Source of the DNA: Kaistella carnis
Lineage (GTDB): Bacteria; Bacteroidota; Bacteroidia; Flavobacteriales; Weeksellaceae
Direction of reading: 5' to 3'
Length of the DNA: 64,000 bases
NCBI RefSeq assembly: GCF_003860585.1
Contig: NZ_CP034159.1
Span: 1,922,001-1,986,000 of the forward strand
Part shown: one piece after another, positions 39,845 to 48,017 of the stretch
Layout: each line of letters starts with the position of its first letter
Position numbering within the stretch: the first letter of the stretch is position 1
Notes under the pieces: generated by a model
What the model saw: the letters and a program-made list of their open reading frames with translations, nothing else
The model's database searches: none
What the model was told of the DNA's origin: nothing
Program-made: the position numbers and the translations under genes

Positions 39845-40312
39845 TTAAAACTTTACTGCAACTAAAGCTTTCTTAATGTCGGAATAAAGAAAATCTTTTT
39901 CTTCTACAACATCTACTTTTCCTTTACCGATGTCTTTCGGCTTTCTGTATTTCAAAACAAGGGTAATATGATCATCTTCCACTTTTTCCAATTCGCCCTC
40001 CACTTCCGAACCATCATTTAAGATCAATTCCAGCGATCTGCCAATATTTTTACGGTATTGTCTGAGGGAATTAAGTGGCTCACTTAAGCCAGCACTCATT
40101 ACTTCCAGCGAGAAATCGTGTTCGTCGCGATCCATATTAAACTCAATTGCACGACTTGCATCCAAACAGTCCTGAAGCGTTACTCCTTCATCACCATCTA
40201 AAATGACTCTAATATGATCTGTTGCAGAAAACTTTATATCAATTAAAAAAAGATCTTCTCTCTCTGCCAGAAAGTCGTTTAAAAGTTGTTCTATTTGTGC
40301 TCTAAACTCCAT
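39845..40312 (-). CDS. rimP: Ribosome maturation factor RimP
   Basis: Helps assemble the 30S subunit. The 155-residue protein has the two-domain RimP fold, with VILDGDEGVTLQDCLDASRAI and FSLEVMSAGLSEPL as family marks. Normal length. It is the first gene of the rimP-nusA-infB operon, 99 bp before nusA. Its promoter (40388-40417) and a hairpin with a short ORF (40331-40366) lie just upstream. Confidence 0.95.
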   Translation of the reverse strand: MEFRAQIEQLLNDFLAEREDLFLIDIKFSATDHIRVILDGDEGVTLQDCLDASRAIEFNMDRDEHDFSLEVMSAGLSEPLNSLRQYRKNIGRSLELILNDGSEVEGELEKVEDDHITLVLKYRKPKDIGKGKVDVVEEKDFLYSDIKKALVAVKF

Positions 40313-40330
40313 GTTTTATTTAAAATACTC

Positions 40331-40366
40331 TTACGAAAAAAGGCTTTCTTCCGAAGGCCTTTTCAT
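40331..40366 (-). CDS. Possible 11-residue leader peptide of rimP-nusA-infB
   Basis: Within the 70-nt leader an ATG (40366) opens MKRPSEESLFS and stops at 40331-40333. It lies fully across the terminator-like hairpin at 40338-40363, so ribosomes on it would block folding. Whether it is translated cannot be told from sequence; such a short ORF could arise by chance. Confidence 0.35.
   Translation of the reverse strand: MKRPSEESLFS
40338..40363 (-). terminator. Terminator-like hairpin in the rimP leader (attenuator candidate)
   Basis: In the minus-strand RNA, AAAAGGCCUUC pairs with GAAAGCCUUUU (11 bp, one G-U) around a GGAA tetraloop of GNRA type, and the U run reaches six. It falls between the promoter (start near 40382) and rimP (40312), so it would stop transcription before the first gene unless bypassed. 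Confidence 0.7.
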
Positions 40367-40387
40367 TGTTTTTCCGTTAATCCGATG

Positions 40388-40417
40388 CAAATATACATCT
40401 TTTAAATAAAATACCAA
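40388..40417 (-). promoter_or_regulatory. Promoter of rimP-nusA-infB
   Basis: Minus-strand TTG (40417-40415), 19-bp spacer, TATATTTG (40395-40388): full match to the Bacteroidetes consensus. Start expected near 40382, leader about 70 nt. Confidence 0.85.
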
Positions 40418-40468
40418 AATATTATACTTTCTTCAATGCCCGAAATCAAGGTACAAACGATTAATTCC

Positions 40469-40476
40469 TATATTTG
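40469..40476 (+). promoter_or_regulatory. Putative -7 element for ugd and the polysaccharide locus
   Basis: TATATTTG followed by GC, 25 bp before the GTG start of ugd. The spacing to the start fits a very short leader. No clear TTG lies 17-23 bp upstream. Confidence 0.5.
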
Positions 40477-40500
40477 CAAAAATTTAAAAACACTTAAACT

Positions 40501-41811
40501 GTGAATATTACGATCGTTGGAACTGGATATGTAGGATTGGTTACAGGAACTACTTTGGCAGAATTGGGAAACACCGTATACTGTGTTGACATTGATGCGA
40601 AAAAGGTGGAACGCATGAAAGAAGGCGTCGTTCCTATTTACGAACCGGGTTTGGAAGAAATGTTCCTTCGAAATATTCAGGCACAGCGCTTATTTTTCAC
40701 CACCGATATCAAAGAAGTTCTGGGGAAAAGTGAAGTCATTTATCTTGCTTTACCAACGCCGCCGGGCGAAGATGGATCTGCCGATCTTTCTTACGTACTT
40801 TCCGTCGCCAACCAAATTGGAGAATTGCTGATGGAATACAAAGTGATTGTGAATAAATCAACGGTTCCTGTGGGCACGGCTGATAAAGTTCGCGAAACTA
40901 TTGCTTCTAAAACTTCCGTCGAATTTGACGTTGTTTCTAATCCAGAATTTTTAAGAGAGGGTTTTGCGGTAGAAGATTCTATGAATCCGGCCCGGGTGAT
41001 TGTTGGCAGCGAATCTGAAAAGGCGCAGGAAATCATGGCTAAAATTTATCAGCCTTTTACCAACACGGGAATTCCTATTATTTTTATGGATGAGAAATCG
41101 TCTGAATTGACAAAATATGCCGCAAATTCGTTCTTAGCCGTTAAGATTACTTTTATGAATGAAATCGCGAATTACTGTGAAAAAGTAGGAGCTGATGTTG
41201 ATAAAGTTCGTTTGGGAATGGGTTCTGATGACCGAATTGGCCACCGTTTTCTCTTCCCCGGAATTGGATATGGCGGAAGCTGTTTCCCGAAAGATGTAAA
41301 AGCTTTAATAAAATCCGGCAAACAGGAAGGTTTTGATTTTCAAATTCTTGAAGCGACCGAAGAAGTGAATCATGCGCAGAAAATTATTTTGGTTTCTGAA
41401 ATTGAAAAGTATTTCGAGGGCAATTTAAAAGGTAAAAAGATTGCAATGTGGGGCTTGGCCTTTAAAGCGAATACTGACGATATCAGAGAAGCCTCATCTT
41501 TGGATAACATTAAATTGCTTTTAGAGAAAGGCGCAGAAATCACGGCGTACGATTCAATTGCAGAAGAAAATGTGCGTAATGTACTTGGTGATCAAATATC
41601 GTATGCTCAGGACATGTATTCTACTTTAGAAAATGCAGACTGTCTTTTGATCGCAACGGAGTGGAGTGAATTCAAAAATCCTAACTTTGAACTGATGGCG
41701 CAGAAAATGAAAAGCAAAGTCATCTTTGACGGAAGGAATATGTTTGCTTTGGAACAATTAGAAGATACTGGATTTTTCTACAAGTCGATCGGAAGAAAAA
41801 CATTAAAATAA
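40501..41811 (+). CDS. ugd: UDP-glucose 6-dehydrogenase
   Basis: Oxidises UDP-glucose to UDP-glucuronate with two NAD+, supplying uronic acid precursors for surface polysaccharide. The 436 residues start at GTG 40501 (NITIVGTGYVGLVTG, Rossmann loop). Catalytic Cys is in GIGYGGSCFPKDV and the C-terminal UDP-binding domain follows. Length matches the family. It opens the plus-strand polysaccharide locus and is divergent from rimP, with which it shares a short promoter region. Confidence 0.93.
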   Translation: MNITIVGTGYVGLVTGTTLAELGNTVYCVDIDAKKVERMKEGVVPIYEPGLEEMFLRNIQAQRLFFTTDIKEVLGKSEVIYLALPTPPGEDGSADLSYVLSVANQIGELLMEYKVIVNKSTVPVGTADKVRETIASKTSVEFDVVSNPEFLREGFAVEDSMNPARVIVGSESEKAQEIMAKIYQPFTNTGIPIIFMDEKSSELTKYAANSFLAVKITFMNEIANYCEKVGADVDKVRLGMGSDDRIGHRFLFPGIGYGGSCFPKDVKALIKSGKQEGFDFQILEATEEVNHAQKIILVSEIEKYFEGNLKGKKIAMWGLAFKANTDDIREASSLDNIKLLLEKGAEITAYDSIAEENVRNVLGDQISYAQDMYSTLENADCLLIATEWSEFKNPNFELMAQKMKSKVIFDGRNMFALEQLEDTGFFYKSIGRKTLK

Positions 41812-41843
41812 AATTTCGGAATCAGTAATTAGAACGTTTACAC

Positions 41844-42821
41844 TTGAAATTAAATTTATTTTCAAAACTCATTTTTTCGATACTATTGGCTTTCACAGTC
41901 AATAGTTTTGTTTATTTCGGTTTTGCAAATATTTATTCCTCAAAAATTTTAAATATTCAAAGTTTTCAGGAGCAGTTTCAGTCAGGCATTTATCAGTACC
42001 GTATTTTGAGTGGATATTTGCTCATAGCAGTTTATGATTTTTTTTCTACTTTAAATTTAGATTACGGAATTTTCAAATTAAAGTTTCTACAACCCGATTC
42101 GGAACCGCAAATGTATTTATCAATCTATATTTTAAATACATTCTTTCTGATACTTTTCGCCGGACTAATGGTTTTAATTACTGAAACTAAAACTTTCGTT
42201 GCGACTTCGTCCGAAAAACTATTAATAACAGGTTTATCAATTTTAGCAATTGGTCTCTCTCAATTCGTGATCGTTCCTTATGATATTTCCAGCTACTTTT
42301 TCCTGGCGCTTTTCTTTTTCTTCCTTTTAAAATATTTAAAGGATCAATCTTCTTCCATCTTAATGGTGTTAGGCGTCATTATATTGTTTTCAACATTAAA
42401 TCGCGAATCGTCAGCACTTTCATTGTCCTTAGCTGCAACATTGTTATATGGGAAATTCGGTTTAAAAAAAGAAACTTTGAAACCGATTTTATTTTTAGGC
42501 CTGATCTTTATCGGGGTGTATTTGGGATTGAGATTCATCAATGAAAATTTTTCCACCAATGATGGAAATCTTTTACTCCAGAATTTCACACAACCTAAAA
42601 ACATCTTAGGGATTATGTTTTGGCTGGTGTTCTTTATTTTCACATTAATGTTAGCAAAAGACAAAAATGCAATCAGAGCGATTTGTTTGTTTCATTTTCT
42701 TTCTTTCCCCTACATCATTTTATGTTTTTACACGGGAATCCTTTATGAAGTCCGTCTATATATTCCACTATTTCTCACCTCGCTTTTGCTTAGCAGAACG
42801 GAACTTTCTAGAATTGATTAA
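41844..42821 (+). CDS. Multi-spanning membrane protein of the polysaccharide locus, function unknown
   Basis: A 325-residue protein with about eight to ten predicted transmembrane segments and long Phe/Leu-rich runs. A conserved-looking LNRESSALSLS sits in the middle. No ATG is available near the 5' end; TTG 41844 is the likely start. It has features of a GT-C-type glycosyltransferase or a polymerase-like membrane protein, but no diagnostic motif was recognised. It lies 32 bp after ugd and 35 bp before the ABC permease, so it belongs to this locus. Confidence 0.65.
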   Translation: MKLNLFSKLIFSILLAFTVNSFVYFGFANIYSSKILNIQSFQEQFQSGIYQYRILSGYLLIAVYDFFSTLNLDYGIFKLKFLQPDSEPQMYLSIYILNTFFLILFAGLMVLITETKTFVATSSEKLLITGLSILAIGLSQFVIVPYDISSYFFLALFFFFLLKYLKDQSSSILMVLGVIILFSTLNRESSALSLSLAATLLYGKFGLKKETLKPILFLGLIFIGVYLGLRFINENFSTNDGNLLLQNFTQPKNILGIMFWLVFFIFTLMLAKDKNAIRAICLFHFLSFPYIILCFYTGILYEVRLYIPLFLTSLLLSRTELSRID

Positions 42822-42856
42822 TTTACCTTAATTTTGCTAAAAATTTATTTACACAA

Positions 42857-43705
42857 ATGACCGAACCTCAACAACAATGGACGGAAACCATCGAATCCAG
42901 CCACTCTCTTTTTGACCTCAAATTAAAAGAAGTCTGGCGGTACAAAGATTTGGTTTATATGTTTGTGAAACGGGATTTTGTGTCGGGATTTAAGCAAACG
43001 ATTTTGGGTCCGATATGGTTTTTCATTAACCCTATTTTCACGACTCTGGTTTATTTAATTGTTTTTGGAAACATCGCCAATTTATCTACTGATGGCGCTC
43101 CGAAAGTTCTCTTTTATCTTGCCGGTGTTACATTGTGGAACTATTTTTCTTCCTGCTTAACAGGAACCTCAAATGTTTTTACAGGCAATGCCTCCATTTT
43201 TGGAAAAGTGTATTTCCCCCGATTGGTGATGCCACTAACCGTTGTGATTTCAAACCTCATGCGCTTTGGCGTACAGATGGGGCTTTTTCTCGTGGCTTTC
43301 TTTTACTACTATTTTAAAGGAGAAGTACAACCGAATATCTGGATTTTGGCCACGCCTTTTTTAATTATTTTAATGGCAGCCTTTGCATTGGGTATGGGAA
43401 TGATATTTTCTTCTTTAACGACGAAATACCGCGACATCCAGATGCTTTTGGGATTTGGTGTGAGTTTATTCATGTATGTAACTCCAGTTATTTATCCACT
43501 TTCTGCACTTCCCGAACGGTTTAAAGCAATTGCATACTATAATCCCCTTTCCGGAATTTTTGAATGTTTCAAATATGCCTGGCTTGGCGTAGGAGATTTC
43601 TCCGCTGCTATGTTATTAACCAGCAGTGTCATTATCTTCATTTTATTAGCGATCGGAACTGTGGTATTTAATAAAGTTGAGAAAAGCTTTATGGATACGG
43701 TTTAG
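42857..43705 (+). CDS. wzm: ABC-2 polysaccharide export permease (Wzm type)
   Basis: Inner-membrane half of the exporter that moves lipid-linked polysaccharide across the membrane. The 282 residues have a cytoplasmic N-terminus (LKEVWRYKDLVYMFVKRD, typical of Wzm/TagG), and then six membrane segments, with GPIWFFINPIFTTLVYL and YNPLSGIFECFKYAW as family marks. It comes 88 bp before its ATPase. That ATPase gene is split by an insertion sequence, so this permease may now lack a complete partner. Confidence 0.9.
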   Translation: MTEPQQQWTETIESSHSLFDLKLKEVWRYKDLVYMFVKRDFVSGFKQTILGPIWFFINPIFTTLVYLIVFGNIANLSTDGAPKVLFYLAGVTLWNYFSSCLTGTSNVFTGNASIFGKVYFPRLVMPLTVVISNLMRFGVQMGLFLVAFFYYYFKGEVQPNIWILATPFLIILMAAFALGMGMIFSSLTTKYRDIQMLLGFGVSLFMYVTPVIYPLSALPERFKAIAYYNPLSGIFECFKYAWLGVGDFSAAMLLTSSVIIFILLAIGTVVFNKVEKSFMDTV

Positions 43706-43793
43706 AAGATCCAAGTAAAAAGTAAAAAGAACCAATTAAAATTGTGATTAAAAGCAGTCTCAATAATTTTAAAAATTTATTAAAGAAAATAAA

Positions 43794-44810
43794 ATGCTGG
43801 CATTAAAGGCAGAGAACATATCAAAACAATACCGGCTCGGACAGGTTGGAACAGGCACGCTGTCGCATGACTTGAACCGCTTTTGGCATCAGGTGCGCGG
43901 AAAAGAAGATCCTTATTTAAAGATTGGGGAAACGAACGACCGCAGTTCCAAAGGAAACAGTGACTATGTTTGGTCTTTACGCGATATAAATTTTGAAATT
44001 GAACAGGGAGATGCCGTAGGAATTATTGGCCGAAACGGCGCGGGAAAATCGACTTTGCTAAAATTATTAAGTAAGGTAACAAAACCAACTACGGGAACAA
44101 TCTACACCAATGGACGAATTGCCTCCTTATTAGAAGTAGGAACCGGATTTCATCCAGAAATGACAGGCCGTGAGAATATTTATCTAAACGGAGCCATTCT
44201 CGGAATGACCCGAAAGGAAATCAAGCGCAAATTTGATGAAATAGTCGATTTCTCAGGTGTAGAAAGATATATTGACACGCCGGTAAAAAGATATTCCTCT
44301 GGAATGTATGTGCGTTTGGCATTCGCCGTCGCTGCGCATTTAGAGTCAGAAATTCTGATTGTCGACGAAGTTTTAGCAGTAGGTGACGCGGAATTTCAGA
44401 AAAAATGTTTGGGAAAAATGGGCGATGTGAGTAAGGGTGAAGGGAGGACGGTTTTGTTTGTGAGTCATAATATTGGGGCAGTAAAAACATTATGTCAAAC
44501 TGGTATTTATTTGAAAGACGGCTTATTACAATATCAAGGAAAAATTGATGATACTATTTCAAAATACCTCATTTCTACCAGCGGAAATATGGACGAATCA
44601 ATCCAATTGCGCGATGATAAAATTGGAAATAAAAAAGTAGAAGTTCTAGATGTTATTTTTAAGAATAAATATAATCAAAGAACTTCAGAAATACTGTCCG
44701 GAGATTCACTTATTGTTGAGTTTTCTTTGCAGAATAATGCTGAAATTAATTTAAACGAACCTGTTGTGCATTTAGAAATTGAAAGGAAAAAAGATTGTCC
44801 ATTTGATTAA
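43794..44810 (+). pseudogene. wzt: Polysaccharide export ATPase Wzt, 5' part, interrupted by IS982-family element
   Basis: The 338-residue open frame keeps a complete ABC ATPase domain: Walker A GIIGRNGAGKSTLLKL, signature region VKRYSSGMYVRL and Walker B ILIVDEVLAVGD, with the H-loop in LFVSHN. Residues 1-322 are native; the last 16 (PVVHLEIERKKDCPFD) come from the inserted element. The normal C-terminal carbohydrate-binding domain starts near residue 270 and is cut within its first third. The rest survives at 45743-46054. Removing the element and one 8-bp duplication gives 422 codons in one frame. The ATPase part may still be made, but substrate recognition is probably lost. Confidence 0.92.
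44751..44775. repeat. Left target duplication and terminal inverted repeat of the IS
   Basis: TTAAACGA (44751-44758), then the IS terminus ACCTGTTGTGCATTTAG (44759-44775). Confidence 0.93.
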
Positions 44811-45742
44811 AAAATCGTATATTTAATTGATTACCAAGTCATTTAAATACATGAACAATCTCATTCAAAACTACGAAATTATTTTAAAAGAATTGACAGC
44901 AACCTGTAAACATATTAAGTCAAATAAGCAGATCAGACTCCCGAAAATGTCTGACTTGGAACTTGTGGCACTTAATATTACCGCTGAATACATGTCCATT
45001 AACTCTGAATTACAGTTGTTTAGATGTATTTCGGGAACCGATTTGGATGGGAAGATCGAGAGGAGCGTCTACAATAAAAGAAGGAGGAGGCTTTTTCCAT
45101 ATATTGAAAAAATAAGGGAGACCTTAAGCGGTAAATTTTCTGATTTCAGCGATGTCTTCATTGTTGATTCAACACCGATTGAAATATGTAAATTCAGTCG
45201 TGCAAACCGTTCGGCAATTTGTTCCACAGATGATATCAAACCTTCGTTTGGATATTGTGCCGCGCAGAAGTCAAGGTATTTTGGCTATAAACTTCATGCG
45301 GTTTGTGACAAGAATGGAATCTTTCACTCTTTTGATTTCACCCCTGCAAATGTTCATGATGTAAATTACCTCAAGGATATTAAGGAAAACTTTAAAAACT
45401 GTTTATTGATCGGGGACAGAGGATATATCAGTAAAAAATTTCAAGTAGATTTATTCAACTATTCCAAGATAAATCTTTCGGTCCCGATGAGGAAAAACCA
45501 GCATGGTTTTGTAGAGTTTTCAAGGACAAAATCAAACATAAGGAAACGGATTGAAACCAATATATCGCAACTATGCGGCCAGTTTACAATAAACGTGAAC
45601 TTTGCAAAAACCTTTCAAGGTTTGGCGACAAGGATAGTGTCGAAAATAACTTCTTTTACGATGATTCAATACCTCAATTTTTTCGTCTTCAAAAGAAGTT
45701 TGAATAAACTAAAAGTTAATTTGTGCTAAATGCACAACAGGT
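44759..45742 (+). mobile_element. IS982-family insertion sequence, 984 bp, complete
   Basis: Perfect 17-bp terminal inverted repeats, ACCTGTTGTGCATTTAG at 44759-44775 and its complement at 45726-45742, flank one transposase gene. An 8-bp target duplication, TTAAACGA, lies at 44751-44758 and 45743-45750. Size, ends and transposase all fit IS982. Identical ends and duplications point to a recent insertion into wzt. Confidence 0.95.
44851..45729 (+). CDS. IS982-family transposase
   Basis: DDE transposase of 292 residues. Start chosen at ATG 44851 (MNNLIQNYEIILKEL); an in-frame TTG 24 bp upstream is less likely. Catalytic residues are visible: D106 in VDSTPIEIC, D189 in LIGDRGYISK and a likely E235 in RKRIETNISQL, with RYFGYKLHAVCD between. 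The frame is intact with no stop or shift, so the element may still be mobile. A TATATTTA box just upstream could be its promoter. Confidence 0.94.
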   Translation: MNNLIQNYEIILKELTATCKHIKSNKQIRLPKMSDLELVALNITAEYMSINSELQLFRCISGTDLDGKIERSVYNKRRRRLFPYIEKIRETLSGKFSDFSDVFIVDSTPIEICKFSRANRSAICSTDDIKPSFGYCAAQKSRYFGYKLHAVCDKNGIFHSFDFTPANVHDVNYLKDIKENFKNCLLIGDRGYISKKFQVDLFNYSKINLSVPMRKNQHGFVEFSRTKSNIRKRIETNISQLCGQFTINVNFAKTFQGLATRIVSKITSFTMIQYLNFFVFKRSLNKLKVNLC

Positions 45743-45750
45743 TTAAACGA
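45726..45750. repeat. Right terminal inverted repeat and target duplication of the IS
   Basis: CTAAATGCACAACAGGT (45726-45742) followed by TTAAACGA (45743-45750), matching the left end exactly. Confidence 0.93.
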
Positions 45751-46054
45751 ATTAATAATTGCCTGTGGATTTACTGACAAGTACGAAAACAAAATAGTGT
45801 CTTGGGTATCAGACGAAATGCCTTTCAATGTTTCAGCTAATAATAAGATAATACTAGAAGTCCCCCAATTTAATTTGAGGGCAGAAAATTATTATTTCAC
45901 GTATCAGATATCACATAAGACCACAAGTCCAAAAGATTTTTGTGATGTACTCCATAATGCAGCAAGTATTACGGTAATAGAATCTGATTTTTTTAATGTC
46001 GGGCGAAAAATCAGACCTGGCAGTTCTCTTCTATTAGACGCTTCTTTTAAATAA
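45743..46054 (+). pseudogene. wzt: Wzt, 3' part (carbohydrate-binding domain remnant)
   Basis: Continues the wzt frame after the IS: ELIIACGFTDKYENKIVSW and on to SSLLLDASFK at the stop. These residues are the rest of the beta-sandwich that in Wzt proteins recognises the finished glycan. The first possible start in frame is GTG 45797, which would give an 85-residue fragment lacking the first strands; no clear ribosome-binding site was seen. The stop lies 7 bp before the next gene. Confidence 0.88.
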
Positions 46055-46061
46055 AAATGTA

Positions 46062-46853
46062 ATGAAAAATATTAAATCCAAAAAAATAACTATTGGTAAA
46101 AACACTATTATAGAACCCACGGCGACAATAAGAGGAGTAAACGGTGACGCTGATAATATAATTATCGGAGACAATTGTTACATTGGACATAACGTTCAAA
46201 TAATATGTAACAATTTCGAATTGGGAGATTATAGCAAGATTCAACATGACACCAATATTCATGGTTATCTGCCGTGCAAAATTGGACATAATGCTTGGAT
46301 TGGACAGTATACTATTATCGATTCGATAGGAGGAACTTCGATAGGCAACAATTGTGGGATAGGAGCACATTCCCAAATATGGAGTCATATTAAATTTGGA
46401 GACACTCTGGAAGGGTGTAGATTTTTATCTGAAAAGAGCATGAATATAGGAAATGATGTTTGGTTTGTTGGGCATTGTATAGTTTCTCCGATTACGGCAG
46501 AAGATAAATCAATGGCAATGGCTGGCTCTGTAATAACTAAGGACATGAAATTTAATGAAATATATGCAGGTTCTCCTGCATCATCAATATCATCTAAAGT
46601 GGGATTTCAGTTTATTGAAAATTCCATAGTAGATAAGTTTCAAAAGATGAAAGAATATTTAAATAAATTTGATCCTAACTGCAAAACAATAGAAATAGTT
46701 AAGAATTTCAATGACGTTGACGTTGACAATACAAGTATTTCCTTTTTCAATGTTGAAACTCGTGAGTATACCAAGAGGAAATCTATTGAAGAAATTGAGT
46801 TTATGAGATTTCTTCTTCCTGATAAAGCTAAATTTACACCTATAGAATTTTAA
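46062..46853 (+). CDS. Hexapeptide-repeat acyltransferase
   Basis: A 263-residue enzyme whose first 180 residues form a left-handed beta-helix of hexapeptide repeats (IIIGDNCYIGHNVQI, CKIGHNAWIGQYTII, IGNNCGIGAHSQI). It ends with a short non-repeat domain. Such proteins transfer acetyl or other acyl groups from CoA to sugars. It stands just before rffA, so it may acetylate dTDP-4-amino-4,6-dideoxygalactose, the job of the unrelated GNAT protein WecD in E. coli. That link is inference from position. Confidence 0.8.
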   Translation: MKNIKSKKITIGKNTIIEPTATIRGVNGDADNIIIGDNCYIGHNVQIICNNFELGDYSKIQHDTNIHGYLPCKIGHNAWIGQYTIIDSIGGTSIGNNCGIGAHSQIWSHIKFGDTLEGCRFLSEKSMNIGNDVWFVGHCIVSPITAEDKSMAMAGSVITKDMKFNEIYAGSPASSISSKVGFQFIENSIVDKFQKMKEYLNKFDPNCKTIEIVKNFNDVDVDNTSISFFNVETREYTKRKSIEEIEFMRFLLPDKAKFTPIEF

Positions 46854-46874
46854 GAAATTATAATATCTTGAAAA

Positions 46875-48017
46875 ATGATTCCATTCAACAAACCTTTTAT
46901 CATCGGTAATGAATTAAAATATATTGAAGAAGCCGTAAAAAGTGGGAAAATTTCTGGCGACGGAATTTTCACAAAAAAATGCAATCAGTTTTTTGAAGAG
47001 AAATTTGGCTTTCAAAAAGTATTATTAACCACTTCTTGTACTGATGCTTTAGAAATGGCTGCACTTCTTTGTAATATCAAAGAAGGAGATGAAGTGATTG
47101 TTCCAAGTTATACTTTTGTTTCTTCTGCAAATGCTTTTGCCCTACGAGGAGCAAAAATTGTATTCGCTGACTCTTATCCAGACAATCCCAATATTGATCC
47201 GAAAAGTATTGAAAAATTAATCACCGAAAAAACAAAAGTCATTGTTCCGGTTCATTATGCCGGAGTTGCCTGTGATATGGAAGCCATAATATCGATTGCG
47301 AGAAAACACAACATTTTCGTAGTGGAAGATGCTGCACAAGCAATTGACAGTTATTATACTTTTAGCGACGGTACAGAAAAGGCTCTGGGTTCTATTGGTG
47401 ATTTTGGCACATTTTCATTTCATGAAACCAAAAATATTATTGCTGGAGAAGGTGGTATGCTTTCCATTAATAATCCAAAATATAATGAACGCGCTGAAAT
47501 CATCCGTGAAAAAGGAACGAATAGAAGTGCATTTTTCCGTGGTGAAGTTAATAAATATGGTTGGGTAGATTTAGGTTCATCTTTCCTACCCTCAGAAATC
47601 ATTTCTGCTTTTCTTTATGGTCAGTTAGAACATTTGGAAGAAATTCAAACCAAAAGAATATCCATTTGGAAGAAGTACATTACTGAACTAAAAACACTTG
47701 AAGAAAAAGGCAAAATTTCGCTTCCTGTAATTCCGGAGTATGCCACGAATAATGGTCATATGTTTTATATCATTTGCAAATCGTATGAAGAAAGAACAGC
47801 ATTAATCAAATGTATGAAAGAGAAAGACATACATCCTGTTTTTCATTATTTAAGTTTAAATAAAAGTGAGTTTTTCTTGAACGAAGAAAAAGAAATAGAC
47901 ATCCCTAATGCTGATCATTTTACCGACTGCCTTTTACGTCTGCCTTTTTATTTTGAGCTTAGCGTTGCCGAACAGGATTTAGTAATAGCACAACTTAAAG
48001 AGTTTTATAATGCCTGA
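46875..48017 (+). CDS. rffA: dTDP-4-amino-4,6-dideoxygalactose transaminase
   Basis: PLP-dependent aminotransferase of the DegT/DnrJ/EryC1 family that converts dTDP-4-keto-6-deoxyglucose to dTDP-4-amino-4,6-dideoxygalactose. The 380 residues follow the WecE/RffA pattern closely: MIPFNKPFIIGNEL, DEVIVPSYTFVSSANAF, VIVPVHYAGVACDM, the lysine in FSFHETKNIIAGEGG and REKGTNRSAFFRG. Length matches. It overlaps the GT56-type gene by 8 bp, so both products are likely made together. rmlA and rmlB, needed for the substrate, are not in the window. Confidence 0.9.
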   Translation: MIPFNKPFIIGNELKYIEEAVKSGKISGDGIFTKKCNQFFEEKFGFQKVLLTTSCTDALEMAALLCNIKEGDEVIVPSYTFVSSANAFALRGAKIVFADSYPDNPNIDPKSIEKLITEKTKVIVPVHYAGVACDMEAIISIARKHNIFVVEDAAQAIDSYYTFSDGTEKALGSIGDFGTFSFHETKNIIAGEGGMLSINNPKYNERAEIIREKGTNRSAFFRGEVNKYGWVDLGSSFLPSEIISAFLYGQLEHLEEIQTKRISIWKKYITELKTLEEKGKISLPVIPEYATNNGHMFYIICKSYEERTALIKCMKEKDIHPVFHYLSLNKSEFFLNEEKEIDIPNADHFTDCLLRLPFYFELSVAEQDLVIAQLKEFYNA

